Of a DNA stretch of 64,000 nucleotides, positions 26,624 through 37,501 are shown one piece after another; positions within the stretch are counted from its first letter, which is position 1; every line of letters starts with the position of its first letter. The DNA is from Geobacteraceae bacterium. GTDB lineage: Bacteria; Desulfobacterota; Desulfuromonadia; Geobacterales; Geobacteraceae. A program made the translations under genes and the position numbers. The notes beneath the pieces are model-generated. The model saw only the letters and a list, made by a program, of their open reading frames with translations. It did no database searches and was not told the origin of the DNA. The DNA is taken from contig JARKPN010000096.1 of the NCBI GenBank assembly GCA_029975275.1, positions 30,425-94,424 on the forward strand, written 5' to 3'.

Positions 26624-27133
26624 TTACCCCTTTCCGGTGCTCTCCTGCAGTACCCGGTCCTTCTCCTCAACCTCCCTGGCCATGGCCTGTTTGAACTCCT
26701 TCAGCTTTTCCGCCAGGGTCGGGTCGGACAGGGCCAGCATCTGGACCGCAAGGATACCGGCGTTTTTCGCTCCCGCCCTGCCAACCGCCACGGTTGCCAC
26801 CGGGATGCCTCCCGGCATCTGCACCGTGGAGTAGAGCGCATCGATGCCGTTCAGTGCGCCGCCGCCGATGGGGACCCCGATGACCGGGAGGATGGTGCCG
26901 GCGGCCATGACCCCGGCCAGGTGGGCGGCCATGCCCGCGCCGGCTATTATCACCTTCACTCCGCGTCCCTCGGTTTCCGCTGCAAGCATCGCCGTTCGTT
27001 CCGGGCAGCGGTGGGCCGACGAGACCCGCATCTCGAAGGGGACCCCGAATTTCTTCAGCATGGCCGCCGCCTCGTCCATTACCGGGATGTCCGAGTCGCT
27101 CCCCATGACAATCAATACTTTTGGTGCATCCAT
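26624..27133 (-). CDS. purE: N5-carboxyaminoimidazole ribonucleotide mutase
   Basis: Purine biosynthesis: converts N5-CAIR to CAIR. The 169-aa class I PurE has MGSDSDIPVMDEAA, the active-site His in SSAHRCPERT, and AGAGMAAHLAGVMA. The start is placed at 27133 (MDAPKVLIVMG) with GGAG 7 nt upstream; an extended frame to 27196 is not supported. It is last in a leftward purH-purD-purE run. No purK is nearby. Confidence 0.95.
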   Translation of the reverse strand: MDAPKVLIVMGSDSDIPVMDEAAAMLKKFGVPFEMRVSSAHRCPERTAMLAAETEGRGVKVIIAGAGMAAHLAGVMAAGTILPVIGVPIGGGALNGIDALYSTVQMPGGIPVATVAVGRAGAKNAGILAVQMLALSDPTLAEKLKEFKQAMAREVEEKDRVLQESTGKG

Positions 27134-27178
27134 ATAGGTCTCCGTCTGTTGCCATCTGGTGGATTTTTCCGAGATTTG

Positions 27179-27199
27179 CAACTCAAAATTCAACATTCA
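27179..27199. repeat. dispersed 21-nt intergenic repeat, copy 2
   Basis: Identical to 1486-1506. It lies at the purD-purE junction. Confidence 0.6.
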
Positions 27200-27203
27200 A
27201 AAT

Positions 27204-28475
27204 TTATCTGCCCAGCGCCTTCTTGCCGATGTCGGTCCGGTAATGGACCCCTTTCCAGCTGATGGCGGCCACCCCGGCGTAGGCCCGGTCGATGGCCTCT
27301 TTCACCGTGTCCCCCAAGGCGGTGACCCCCAGGACCCGTCCGCCGTTGGTGACGAATCTGCCCTCCTTTTCCGCGGTCCCGGCATGGAACACGAACAGTT
27401 CCTCCATCCCGGCGGTCGTGTCGAGACCGGTGATCTCGTCACCCTTCGAGTAGTCGCCGGGATAGCCGCAGGCGGCCATGACCACACAGACCGCGGCCTT
27501 GTCGTGCCACTCCAGCTGGACGGAGGAGATGTCCCCCTCGGCGGTGGCCAGCAGCACCGGCACGATGTCCGACTTCAGTCGCATCAGGAGCGGCTGGCAC
27601 TCGGGGTCGCCGAAACGGGCGTTGAACTCCAGTGTCCTGATTTTGTCACCGTCGATCATCAGCCCGGCATAGAGGACCCCCCGGTAGGGGCGTCCCTCGG
27701 CGGCCATGCCGTCCACCGTGCGCCGCATGACCTCTTCCATGACCTTGTCGTGGATGACCGGGGTCACCACCGGGGCCGGGGAATAGGCGCCCATGCCGCC
27801 GGTGTTGGGGCCGGTGTCGTTGTCGAACACCGCCTTGTGGTCCTGGGCGCTGGCCAGGGGGACGATGTTCCTGCCGTCGGTGAAGGCCAGGAACGACGCC
27901 TCCTCGCCCCTCAGGAACTCCTCGATGACCACCCGCGAGCCGGCCGCGCCGAAGGCGTTGCCCGAGAGCATGTCGGTGACCGTCGCGACGGCCTCGTCAC
28001 GGGTCTGGGCGATGATTACCCCCTTGCCCGCCGCAAGGCCGTCGGCCTTGATCACCACCGGAAGGCCCAGGGTGTCGAGAAAGGAAATTGCCGGCCCGAT
28101 CTCGCTGAAGACCTGGTAAGCGGCCGTCGGGACCCCGTACTTCTTCATCAGGTCCTTGGCGAACGCCTTGCTCGCCTCGATGAAGGCCGCGTTTTTCCGG
28201 GCGCCAAAGACCTTCAGGCCGTGCTCCTCGAACAGGTCCACGATGCCGAGGGAGAGGGGGAGCTCAGGCCCCACCACGGTCAGGCCGATCCCCTCCCGCA
28301 GGGCGAACCCCAGCAGGCCGGGGAGGTCGTCCACCTTGAGCGGCACGCTCTCCGCAATCCGGCCGATGCCCGGGTTGCCCGGGGCGCAGTAGACCTTCTC
28401 CACCAGCGGTGACTGGGCTATCTTCCATACCAGCGCGTGCTCGCGGCCGCCGCTGCCGATGACAAGTACTTTCAT
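27204..28475 (-). CDS. purD: phosphoribosylamine-glycine ligase
   Basis: ATP-grasp enzyme joining glycine to phosphoribosylamine in purine synthesis. The 423-aa protein has N-terminal KVLVIGSGGREHAL, ATP-grasp pieces (KADGLAAGKGV, EEASFLAFTDG) and the metal-binding EFNARFGDPE. The normal length and uninterrupted frame indicate a working gene. It follows purH and precedes purE on the same strand. Confidence 0.97.
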   Translation of the reverse strand: MKVLVIGSGGREHALVWKIAQSPLVEKVYCAPGNPGIGRIAESVPLKVDDLPGLLGFALREGIGLTVVGPELPLSLGIVDLFEEHGLKVFGARKNAAFIEASKAFAKDLMKKYGVPTAAYQVFSEIGPAISFLDTLGLPVVIKADGLAAGKGVIIAQTRDEAVATVTDMLSGNAFGAAGSRVVIEEFLRGEEASFLAFTDGRNIVPLASAQDHKAVFDNDTGPNTGGMGAYSPAPVVTPVIHDKVMEEVMRRTVDGMAAEGRPYRGVLYAGLMIDGDKIRTLEFNARFGDPECQPLLMRLKSDIVPVLLATAEGDISSVQLEWHDKAAVCVVMAACGYPGDYSKGDEITGLDTTAGMEELFVFHAGTAEKEGRFVTNGGRVLGVTALGDTVKEAIDRAYAGVAAISWKGVHYRTDIGKKALGR

Positions 28476-28631
28476 ATGAGTTCTCCTGCGTCAGTGAGCC
28501 TGTTCATACCCCCCGCCCCCTCTTATCTGTATTTCCATCATTGCGTCCTTCCCCTTACGTTGAGAACAGGAGGGGTTATCCGGTGTCTACGGGCGACAAG
28601 TACCCACCAGTATTGATGTTGCCCATTGTGC

Positions 28632-30197
<1,566 letters not shown>

Positions 30198-30239
30198 GTT
30201 TTTTCTCCTTCTTTTAAAAAACCCGCATTACCGCGGAGA

Positions 30240-30391
30240 GCGCAGAGGACGCAGAGAGAATCAAAAAAGTGAGTAAACCTCGAATGATTCGGAACCTCAA
30301 TCATTCTCCTGCCACTTGTCGAGGAGGGCTCATTTTTAGATGCCGATGCAAGAGATTCTCTAGTTTTCAAAAAACTCTGCGTCCTCTGCGG
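30240..30391. repeat. inverted-repeat intergenic element (CGCAGAGGACGCAGAG type)
   Basis: CGCAGAGGACGCAGAG (30241-30256) is the reverse complement of CTCTGCGTCCTCTGCG (30375-30390). About 120 nt with no coding potential lie between. It occupies most of the purH-ASKHA spacer. Its form suggests a short palindromic dispersed element. Confidence 0.55.
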
Positions 30392-30429
30392 TGAAGAGGC
30401 CTGGTTGTCTTTGTCTGGTTACTCCTGGG

Positions 30430-31713
30430 TCATTCCCCCGGAAAATCCATCTGTTCGAGAAAATGCCGCTCGAATGCCGGGGTGCCGGAGAGGGGGATCA
30501 CCCTGATCTGCCGGGCCAGTCCGTCCACCGTGGCCGGGCCGTCCGGTCTGCGGAGTGCCCGTTCGACTCCGGCGAGGGCGCCCTCACGGGTAAAAACGCA
30601 AATATCTACCATGTTTCCGGAGAAAATTCCAACGTTTTTTAACCATTCGGGCGACAGGACCGCGCCGAAGGAACCGGTGACGATCACGTGCTCCAGATCG
30701 TGCGTCGAGATCCCGGCATGACTGAACAGCACCTCCATCCCGGCCCGGACCGCCGCCTTGGCCAGTTGCACCTGGCGGATGTCCTCCTGGGAGAGGTGGA
30801 CCGTCCGGGTGGCGTCCCGGTGGAGGATGAATGACCTGGAACCGTTGATCTCCGTCACCCGGTTCGCCAGGTTGGAGTCGATCTCCCCGGCTGGCCGGAT
30901 CCGGCCGCTCCGGTCCAGGACCCCGTTCCGGAGCATCTCCGAGACCGCTTCCAGCACCCCGGAGCCGCAGACCCCGACCGGCGGCGCGCCGCCGATGGTG
31001 GAGAGGGAGATCCGCCCTCCCGACAGCCGCACCCGCTCGATGGCGCCGGGGAGGGCCGGCATGCCGCAGGCCAGGTTCCCCCCCTCGAAGGCCGGTCCCG
31101 CGGCCGCCGAGGTGGCCAGAAACCGGTCCCCGGTCGACAGGGCGATCTCGCCGTTGGTTCCCAGGTCAAGAAAAAGCGAGTGAAGAGTGAAGAGTGAAGA
31201 GTGAAGAAAGTTCAAATCTTCGCATCCGTGCAGGAAGGCCACCAGGTCGCCGCCGACGAAGCCGCCGGGGAGGGGGAAGACGAAGGCGTCCAGGTCGCCG
31301 CGGCACCAGCCAAGCGTAGAGGTCCGCGTCCGTCGGCCCTCGGAGAACAGGGGCCGGAAGGGGAGATGCGCCAGTGAGTCCACCGGAAGCCCCAGCAGCA
31401 GGTGCTCCATGGCGGGGTTGCCGGCCAGGGCCACCAGCGCCGGCTCCACGTGGGCAACGCCCGCGGTCTCCAGCAGTTCCCCGGTCAGTTCCTCGCACGC
31501 CCGGTTTATCCGGCGGGACATCTCCCGGCGCCGTTCCTCCGAGCCGCAGGCCGTCTGGAGCCGCGTCACCACGTCGGTGCCGAATTCTCCCTGGGGATTG
31601 ACCCGCCCGGCAAAGGCCAGGCGTTCGCCGCTCTCCCGCTTCAGCAGGGAGGCGGCCAGGGTGGTGGTCCCCACGTCCACGGCAACGGCAAGTCGTTCAG
31701 CGGATTTCAACAC
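30430..31713 (-). CDS. ASKHA-domain protein (RACo C-terminal/DUF4445 type) without ferredoxin domain
   Basis: Resembles the C-terminal ATPase domain of reductive activators of corrinoid proteins (RACo, RamA): [41 protein letters not shown] and [20 protein letters not shown]. Full activators also have an N-terminal 2Fe-2S domain, which is absent in this 427-aa protein, so the electron donor would be separate. The gene overlaps selD by 17 nt. A 7-nt unit (GTGAAGA on the plus strand) is repeated four times at 31180-31207, inside the codons just before LDLGTNGE; gain or loss of a unit would shift the frame. Function in B12-protein reactivation is inferred only. Confidence 0.78.
   Translation of the reverse strand: MLKSAERLAVAVDVGTTTLAASLLKRESGERLAFAGRVNPQGEFGTDVVTRLQTACGSEERRREMSRRINRACEELTGELLETAGVAHVEPALVALAGNPAMEHLLLGLPVDSLAHLPFRPLFSEGRRTRTSTLGWCRGDLDAFVFPLPGGFVGGDLVAFLHGCEDLNFLHSSLFTLHSLFLDLGTNGEIALSTGDRFLATSAAAGPAFEGGNLACGMPALPGAIERVRLSGGRISLSTIGGAPPVGVCGSGVLEAVSEMLRNGVLDRSGRIRPAGEIDSNLANRVTEINGSRSFILHRDATRTVHLSQEDIRQVQLAKAAVRAGMEVLFSHAGISTHDLEHVIVTGSFGAVLSPEWLKNVGIFSGNMVDICVFTREGALAGVERALRRPDGPATVDGLARQIRVIPLSGTPAFERHFLEQMDFPGE
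31180..31207. repeat. four tandem 7-nt units inside a coding sequence
   Basis: GTGAAGA occurs four times without gaps. Because 7 is not a multiple of 3, copy-number slippage would frameshift the ASKHA gene. Confidence 0.85.
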
Positions 31714-32764
31714 TCTGTCCCCGGTCCGCCGTCACCTCGCCGATGGGGGCTGCGAAGCAGCCCTGGTCGGCGGCCCTGCAGAGGAAGCGTTCGGCGTCTT
31801 TCAGGGCCAGGGAGATCAGCAGCCCCCCCGAGGTCTGGGGGTCGAACAGTGGCAGCAGGTCGTCCGCCGGGGTCTGATTCGGCGCCGCGGCAGCGGAAGG
31901 CCGGGCGTCCAGCAGGAGCCGCGAGTAATAGTCACGGTTCCGGTAGCAGCCGCCCGGGATCAGACCGTCCCGGATCAGGCCGGCGACCCCGGTCATGACC
32001 GGGACCCTGTCCAGCTCTAGGACCAGCGTGACCCCGGCCCCCCGGGCCATCTCAGAGGCGTGGCCGATGAGCCCGAAGCCGGTCACGTCGGTGCAGGCGC
32101 TCGCCCCCCACTCCAGCATCAGCCGCGCGGCCCGGTCGTTCAGGGTGGTCATCCAGCGGCAGGCCTCCTCCACCAGGTGGTCCGGGGCCATCCCGGCCTT
32201 GATCCCGGTGGAGACGATGCCGGTCCCGAGCGGCTTGGTCAGGATCAGGAGGTCGCCCGGCCGGGCCGTGGAATTCCGCACGACCCGGTCCGGATGGATG
32301 GTGCCGGTAACCGCCAGGCCGTACTTCAGCTCGTCGTCCTCCACGGTATGCCCCCCCACCAGGCAGGCGCCCGCCTCCAGTATCTTGGCCTGCCCGCCTG
32401 CCAGGATCTCCCGCAGCACCTCGGAGGGGATCGTGCAGGCCGGGTAGAAGACCAGGTTCATGGCGGTCACCGGCCTGCCACCCATGGCGAACACGTCCGA
32501 AAGGGCGTTGGCCGCGGCAATGGCCCCGAACATCCGGGGGTCGTCCACCAGCGGGGTGATGATGTCGGTGGTCTCCACCAGGGCGCACTCGTCCCCAAGG
32601 CGGTATATCCCCGCATCATCAGAGGTCTCCGGACCCACCAGCAGGTTGGGGTCCTGCTCCCGCGGCAGTCCGGCCAGGGCTGCTTCCAGGCCCTCCGGGC
32701 CCAGCTTGGCGGCTCAACCGGCCGCTTTCACCATGTGGGTCAGTTTAATCTTGTTGTTCGTCAT
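31697..32764 (-). CDS. selD: selenide, water dikinase SelD containing selenocysteine
   Basis: Makes selenophosphate from selenide and ATP for Sec and selenouridine synthesis. ORF callers stop at an internal TGA, but the frame starts at 32764 ([16 protein letters not shown]) and the TGA at 32716-32714 is codon 17. This is exactly where other SelD proteins have the catalytic Cys or Sec, followed by [10 protein letters not shown]. Downstream motifs are normal: [44 protein letters not shown] and DPQTSGGLL. Directly after the TGA a small hairpin (GGGCC/GGCCU with loop CGGAG) could be the SECIS element. Total length is 355 residues. It overlaps the ASKHA gene. Confidence 0.95.
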
Positions 32765-32898
32765 TTGGTTGGTCCTGGTATTCCTTTAAATTTTCCCCGT
32801 AATCCATCTGCCCCTGTTTTATGTCTATTCATTCCTTGTCTACAATTCCCGGTTTCTTCCACCATTCCCTTTATCCCGCGCCTTGTGTCTTGAGCCCT

Positions 32899-34032
32899 TT
32901 ACCCGTTTATGTACACCCGCGGGACCCGCTTGCTGATGCCGCAGAAGATCTCGTAGGGTATGGTGCCGGAGCGCTTGGCCAGTTCCTCGGCCCGGATGCA
33001 GTTCCCGGCGTCGTCGGAGCCGAGCAGGGTGACCTGGTCACCCACCCCCACCGCGGGGATGTCGGTAACATCCAGCATGATCCAGTCCATGCAGACCGTC
33101 CCCGCCACCCTGGCCCGCATCCCCCGCACCAGCGCCTCGCCCCGGTTGCTCAGAGCGCGGCAGTAGCCGTCCGCGTACCCCACCGGAACGCTGGCCACCA
33201 GGGTCCTCCGGCCGGAGACGAAGGTGCGGGCGTAGCTGACGCTCTTTCCCGGCTCGATCCATTTCAGCATGGCGATGCGGCTGGTGAGCCGCATCACCGG
33301 CCTGAGGGTCATCTTCCCCTCGAAACCGGATGAAGGGAGCGCGCCGTACAGGGCGATGCCCGGCCGCACCATGTTACAGAAGGGGAGATCCAGGCTGAAG
33401 GCGGCGGCGCTGTTGGAGAGATGGATGTAGAGGGGTGAGAACCCTTCCCGGAGGGCCGTGCCGACCACGTCGGCGAACAGCTCGCTCTGGGTCTCGGTGA
33501 ATCGCCTGCCGTCCTCGCCCAATTCGTCGGCCGAGGCGAAGTGGGAGATGATTCCCTCCAGTTCCAGGTTGCGCAGCCGCTTCAGCTCGGCCAGGAAACC
33601 GGGGGCGTCGCTATGACTGATCCCGAGCCGGCCCATGCCGGTGTCCACCTTGAGGTGGATGCGGGCCTTGCGGAACAGTCTGCCGGCGGCCCAGTCCAGC
33701 GCCCGGGCCTGTTCCAGGTTGAAAACCACGGTGGACAGGCCGTAGCCGATGCATTTTCGTTCCTGGCCGGGATAGATGCCCCCCAGCAGGAGCACCGGCC
33801 GGTCGATGCCCGCCTTGCGGAGCTGGATCCCCTCGGCCAGGAAGGCCACGCCGAAGGCGGTGACGTCCAGCTCCTCCAACTCCTGGGAGACGTCCATGAA
33901 ACCGTGACCGTAGGCGTCTGCCTTGACCACGGCCAGGATGCCGCACGACTCGGGAATGGTCCGTCTTATCTGGGAATAGTTGTGACGCAACGCGGAGAGA
34001 TCGATCTCCGCCAGGGTCGGCCTGCTGTCCAT
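32899..34032 (-). CDS. alr: alanine racemase
   Basis: PLP enzyme making D-alanine for peptidoglycan. The 377-aa protein has the PLP-binding Lys37 in [11 protein letters not shown] and the motifs VDTGMGRLG and [10 protein letters not shown]. The second-base Tyr is in [10 protein letters not shown], and [12 protein letters not shown] is also present. It lies upstream of selD on the same strand, with 134 nt between and no sign of coupling. Confidence 0.96.
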   Translation of the reverse strand: MDSRPTLAEIDLSALRHNYSQIRRTIPESCGILAVVKADAYGHGFMDVSQELEELDVTAFGVAFLAEGIQLRKAGIDRPVLLLGGIYPGQERKCIGYGLSTVVFNLEQARALDWAAGRLFRKARIHLKVDTGMGRLGISHSDAPGFLAELKRLRNLELEGIISHFASADELGEDGRRFTETQSELFADVVGTALREGFSPLYIHLSNSAAAFSLDLPFCNMVRPGIALYGALPSSGFEGKMTLRPVMRLTSRIAMLKWIEPGKSVSYARTFVSGRRTLVASVPVGYADGYCRALSNRGEALVRGMRARVAGTVCMDWIMLDVTDIPAVGVGDQVTLLGSDDAGNCIRAEELAKRSGTIPYEIFCGISKRVPRVYING

Positions 34033-34166
34033 GTCCGCTCCGGGCTGAGTGAAGGTTTACGGATGAAAAGTAAATTACTAGCATGTATCACCGGTGCTGT
34101 AAAGGCGAAAGCCTGAAAAACCGTTGACTTTCCTGCCGAATTCCTTTACGTTGGGTTATACAGCAG

Positions 34167-34252
34167 CCAGCTGGGGGAGTTCGGGAGAACTGAGATTCGC
34201 ACTGGCGAAGACCCTTGGAACCTGATCCGGTTTGCACCGGCGGAGGGAAGCG
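34167..34252 (+). promoter_or_regulatory. TPP riboswitch (THI element)
   Basis: Conserved THI blocks occur in order: CTGGGGGAG, a variable helix, CTGAGA, GACCCTTGGAACCTGATCCGG, CACCGGCG and AGGGAAGC. It sits ahead of the fused thiE-thiD gene and is followed by a terminator at 34287-34313. TPP binding is expected to favour termination. Confidence 0.96.
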
Positions 34253-34286
34253 GCGGCAACGACCCAGAACAGCATGCTTTCGGGAA

Positions 34287-34313
34287 GCCGTGACCCAGTG
34301 TCGCGGCTTTTTT
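34287..34313 (+). terminator. terminator of the TPP riboswitch platform
   Basis: GCCGTGAC pairs with GTCGCGGC (one G-T pair) and is followed by six T. It lies 35 nt after the aptamer and 70 nt before the coding start. Confidence 0.85.
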
Positions 34314-34383
34314 CATTATCCCCCTCCGGGGCCGCCTTTTCCCCAATGGAGAAGGCGGCCGCAGGCCGGGTGAGGGAGAAAAA

Positions 34384-35829
34384 GTGGACGATTCAATGAT
34401 GATCAAAGGAATTTACCTCATAACCGATCACCACGACCGGCTGATCGAGCGTGTGGAGCAGGCCCTGGACGGCGGGGTCTCCTGCCTCCAGTATCGTGAA
34501 AAGGTCAAGGACCACGGGGCGCGGCTTGCCGAGGGGAGGGAGTTGCGGCGGCTCTGCCGGGAGCGCGGAATCCCTTTTATCGTCAACGACGACGTGCGTC
34601 TGGCCGCCGAACTGGGTGCCGACGGGGTCCACCTGGGACAGGAAGACGGCAACCCGGCCGAGGCCCGGTTGGCGCTCGGGCCGGGAGCGCTCATCGGCGT
34701 TTCGACCCACTCGACAGAAGAGGCCGGGAGGGCCGAGGCGGAGGGGGCCGACTACATCGGCTTCGGCGCCATGTACCCGACCGGAAGCAAGGAGGTCGTC
34801 TATCTGCCCGGCCCGGCCGCCCTTGCCGAGGCGCGCAGGCAGGTCCGGATCCCCATGGTAGCCATCGGCGGCATCACCCGGGACAACGCGGTGCCGGTCA
34901 TCGATGCCGGAGCCGACGCCCTGGCGGTGATCTCGGCTGTCTTGTCGAGCCCGGAGCCGTCCCTGGCCGCCACCGAGCTCTCGCTCCTGTTCAACCGGCG
35001 CCTGCCGCATCCCCGGGGCTCGGTGCTGACCGTGGCCGGGAGCGATTCCGGCGGCGGCGCCGGAATCCAGGCCGACATCAAGACCGTTACCCTGCTGGGG
35101 GGCTACGCCGCCTCGGTCGTCACCGCCCTCACGGCTCAGAACACCCTGGGGGTGAGCGGTATTCACGGGGTTCCGGCGTCGTTCGTGGCGGAGCAGCTGG
35201 ACGCGGTCCTGAGCGACATACCGGTCCAGGTGGTCAAGACCGGCATGCTTTTTTCGGCTCCGATAATCGAGACCCTGGCGGAAAAACTCGCCTTCTACGG
35301 TAAAAGGATCCTGGTGCTCGACCCGGTCATGATCGCCAAGGGGGGGAGCAGCCTGGTCGATGACCCGGCCGTTGCGGCCCTGGTGGAGCGACTCCTTCCA
35401 AGGGCCTACCTGGTTACGCCGAACATCCCCGAAGCGGAGCGGCTGACCGGCCTGTCCATCGCTGACGAGCCGGCCATGGAAGAGGCGTGCCGCCGGCTCC
35501 ACGCCATGGGCGCTCGCAACGTGCTCCTCAAGGGGGGGCATCTGTCCGGGCCTGAGGCCACCGATCTGCTGTTCGACGGAACGACCTTCCGCCGCTTCAC
35601 CACCGGCCGCATCGATACACCCAACACCCACGGCACCGGCTGCAGCACCGCCTCGGCCATCGCCGCCTTCCTGGCCGGAGGTGAGCCGCTGCCGACGGCC
35701 GTCTCCCGGGCCAAGGAATTCATTACTACCGCCATTACGCTCGCCGTACCCCTCGGCAAGGGGCACGGGCCGGTGAATCATTTCCTTGCCGCGCGGCGGC
35801 AAGGGGATAGACTGAAGGTAGAAGGGTGA
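34384..35829 (+). CDS. thiED: fused thiamine-phosphate synthase / HMP(-P) kinase (ThiE-ThiD)
   Basis: Joins two thiamine steps in one 481-aa chain. Residues about 1-205 are ThiE (couples HMP-PP with thiazole-P): CLQYREKVKD, FIVNDDVRLAAELGADGVHLGQED and GFGAMYPTGSKE. Residues about 212-481 are ThiD (phosphorylates HMP and HMP-P): VAGSDSGGGAGIQADIKT, LDPVMIAKGG and NTHGTGCSTASAIAAF. The GTG at 34384 has AGGGAG 5 nt upstream; the ATG at 34396 lacks a site. It is controlled by the TPP riboswitch. thiC follows after 169 nt. Confidence 0.95.
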   Translation: MDDSMMIKGIYLITDHHDRLIERVEQALDGGVSCLQYREKVKDHGARLAEGRELRRLCRERGIPFIVNDDVRLAAELGADGVHLGQEDGNPAEARLALGPGALIGVSTHSTEEAGRAEAEGADYIGFGAMYPTGSKEVVYLPGPAALAEARRQVRIPMVAIGGITRDNAVPVIDAGADALAVISAVLSSPEPSLAATELSLLFNRRLPHPRGSVLTVAGSDSGGGAGIQADIKTVTLLGGYAASVVTALTAQNTLGVSGIHGVPASFVAEQLDAVLSDIPVQVVKTGMLFSAPIIETLAEKLAFYGKRILVLDPVMIAKGGSSLVDDPAVAALVERLLPRAYLVTPNIPEAERLTGLSIADEPAMEEACRRLHAMGARNVLLKGGHLSGPEATDLLFDGTTFRRFTTGRIDTPNTHGTGCSTASAIAAFLAGGEPLPTAVSRAKEFITTAITLAVPLGKGHGPVNHFLAARRQGDRLKVEG

Positions 35830-35873
35830 AAACTGAAGGACGAAGGTCGAGTTTTTGCGGTTTTCCCCCTCAG

Positions 35874-35905
35874 GTTGCGTTAGCGATCTTATCGCGTAAC
35901 GCAAC
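35874..35905. repeat. hairpin in the thiED-thiC spacer
   Basis: GTTGCGTTAGCGAT and ATCGCGTAACGCAAC form a near-perfect stem with one bulge and a CTT loop. No T run follows, so it is not a standard terminator. It may be a REP-type repeat or an RNA-stabilising element. Confidence 0.5.
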
Positions 35906-35998
35906 GATATTGCCGCGTTACGGCGTGAAACCGCCTAACACGACCTACAAGGAATGCGCCTGATTCATAAACCCGAGTAGCGGGATCGAGGAATATAC

Positions 35999-37306
35999 AT
36001 GATGACACAGCTTGAATCTGCCCGCAGGGGTATCATCACCGATGAAATGGCCGCAGCGGCCCGCGGGGAAGGGTGTTCGCCCGAATCTATCAGGGACGGC
36101 GTCGCCGACGGCACCATCGTGGTCTGCCACAACCGGCTGCACGGCAGCGGCCGCTCCCTGGGGGTGGGAAAGGGACTCCGCACCAAGGTGAATGCCAACA
36201 TCGGCTCGTCGGCCGACGACACCGACATCGCCAAGGAACTGGAAAAGGCCCGGGTAGCCGTGGCTCACGGCGCCGACGCCCTCATGGACCTCTCCACCGG
36301 CGGGCCGGTGGACGAGATCCGCAGGGCGGTTATTGCCGAGACCGACGCCTGCATCGGCAGTGTCCCCCTCTACCAGGCCGCCCTGGACACGGTGCGGCTG
36401 AAAAAGAAGGCCATCGTGGACATGACCGTGGACGACATCTTTGCCGGCATCGTCAAGCACGGTGAGGACGGGGTGGACTTCATCACCGTCCACTGCGGCG
36501 TGACCCGCTCCACGGTGGAGCGGATGAAGAACGAGGGACGGGTCATGGACGTGGTTTCCCGGGGGGGAGCCTTCACCATCGAGTGGATGGTGCGCAACGG
36601 CCGGGAAAACCCCCTCTATGAAGAATTCGACCGGCTGCTGGAGATAGCCCGCCACTACGACCTGGTCCTCTCCCTGGGAGACGGCTTCCGTCCCGGCTGC
36701 CTGGCCGACGCCACCGACCGGGCACAGGTGCACGAGCTTATCATTCTGGGGGAACTGACCCAGCGTGCCCGGGCCGCCGGGGTCCAGGTAATGATCGAGG
36801 GGCCGGGCCACATGCCGCTCAACCAGATCCAGGCCAACATCCTGCTGCAGAAGCGGCTCTGCCACGGCGCTCCCTTCTACGTGCTGGGGCCCTTGGTCAC
36901 CGACATCGCCCCGGGCTACGACCACATCGCCTGCGCCATCGGCGGAGCCGTGGCGGCCGCGGCCGGGGCCGACTTCCTCTGCTACGTGACGCCCAGCGAG
37001 CACCTGCGGCTGCCTGACGTGAACGACGTGCGCGAGGGGGTCATCGCTTCTCGTATCGCCGCCCATGCGGCAGACATCGCCAAGGGGGTTCCGGGTGCCG
37101 TGGAAAAGGACAACATGATGGCGAGATGCAGAAAAAAACTCGACTGGGAGGGGCAGTTCAGTCTGGCCCTGGACCCGGAAAAGGCGCGGCGTCTCCGGGT
37201 CGAGTCGGGTGTGGCCGACCACGGGGCATGCACCATGTGCGGCGAGTTCTGCGCCTACAAGGTTATGGACAGCGCTATGGGGGAGGAAGAAAAAATTTCT
37301 TCTTGA
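35999..37306 (+). CDS. thiC: phosphomethylpyrimidine synthase ThiC (short form)
   Basis: Radical-SAM enzyme converting aminoimidazole ribotide to HMP-P. At 435 aa it is the shorter ThiC form. It has [59 protein letters not shown] and a C-terminal cluster motif CTMCGEFC. That motif is spaced CX2CX3C, whereas classical ThiC reads CX2CX4C. Paralogues of similar size (BzaF) make hydroxybenzimidazole for cobamides. The TPP riboswitch and thiED just upstream favour ThiC, but BzaF-like activity is an alternative. A strong terminator follows. Confidence 0.9.
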   Translation: MMTQLESARRGIITDEMAAAARGEGCSPESIRDGVADGTIVVCHNRLHGSGRSLGVGKGLRTKVNANIGSSADDTDIAKELEKARVAVAHGADALMDLSTGGPVDEIRRAVIAETDACIGSVPLYQAALDTVRLKKKAIVDMTVDDIFAGIVKHGEDGVDFITVHCGVTRSTVERMKNEGRVMDVVSRGGAFTIEWMVRNGRENPLYEEFDRLLEIARHYDLVLSLGDGFRPGCLADATDRAQVHELIILGELTQRARAAGVQVMIEGPGHMPLNQIQANILLQKRLCHGAPFYVLGPLVTDIAPGYDHIACAIGGAVAAAAGADFLCYVTPSEHLRLPDVNDVREGVIASRIAAHAADIAKGVPGAVEKDNMMARCRKKLDWEGQFSLALDPEKARRLRVESGVADHGACTMCGEFCAYKVMDSAMGEEEKISS

Positions 37307-37348
37307 AGGCATCGGAACAGGATAAGGCGGACCCGAGCGGTCGAAAGG

Positions 37349-37383
37349 AATCCGGGTGCTCACCGAGAGCACCCGGATTTTTT
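37349..37383 (+). terminator. terminator after thiC
   Basis: AATCCGGGTGCT pairs with AGCACCCGGATT around a 7-nt loop and is followed by a T run. It ends the thiED-thiC transcript. Confidence 0.92.
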
Positions 37384-37501
37384 AATAGTTAATTATTTAA
37401 AAATGTAGTCCAATGAAAACAAAAACTATTCAAGTTATTGAAACTACTACCGAAAAGTTGATTATAAGTGCAATAAATTCTTTTTTCCGGAGAGGTAGCT
37501 C

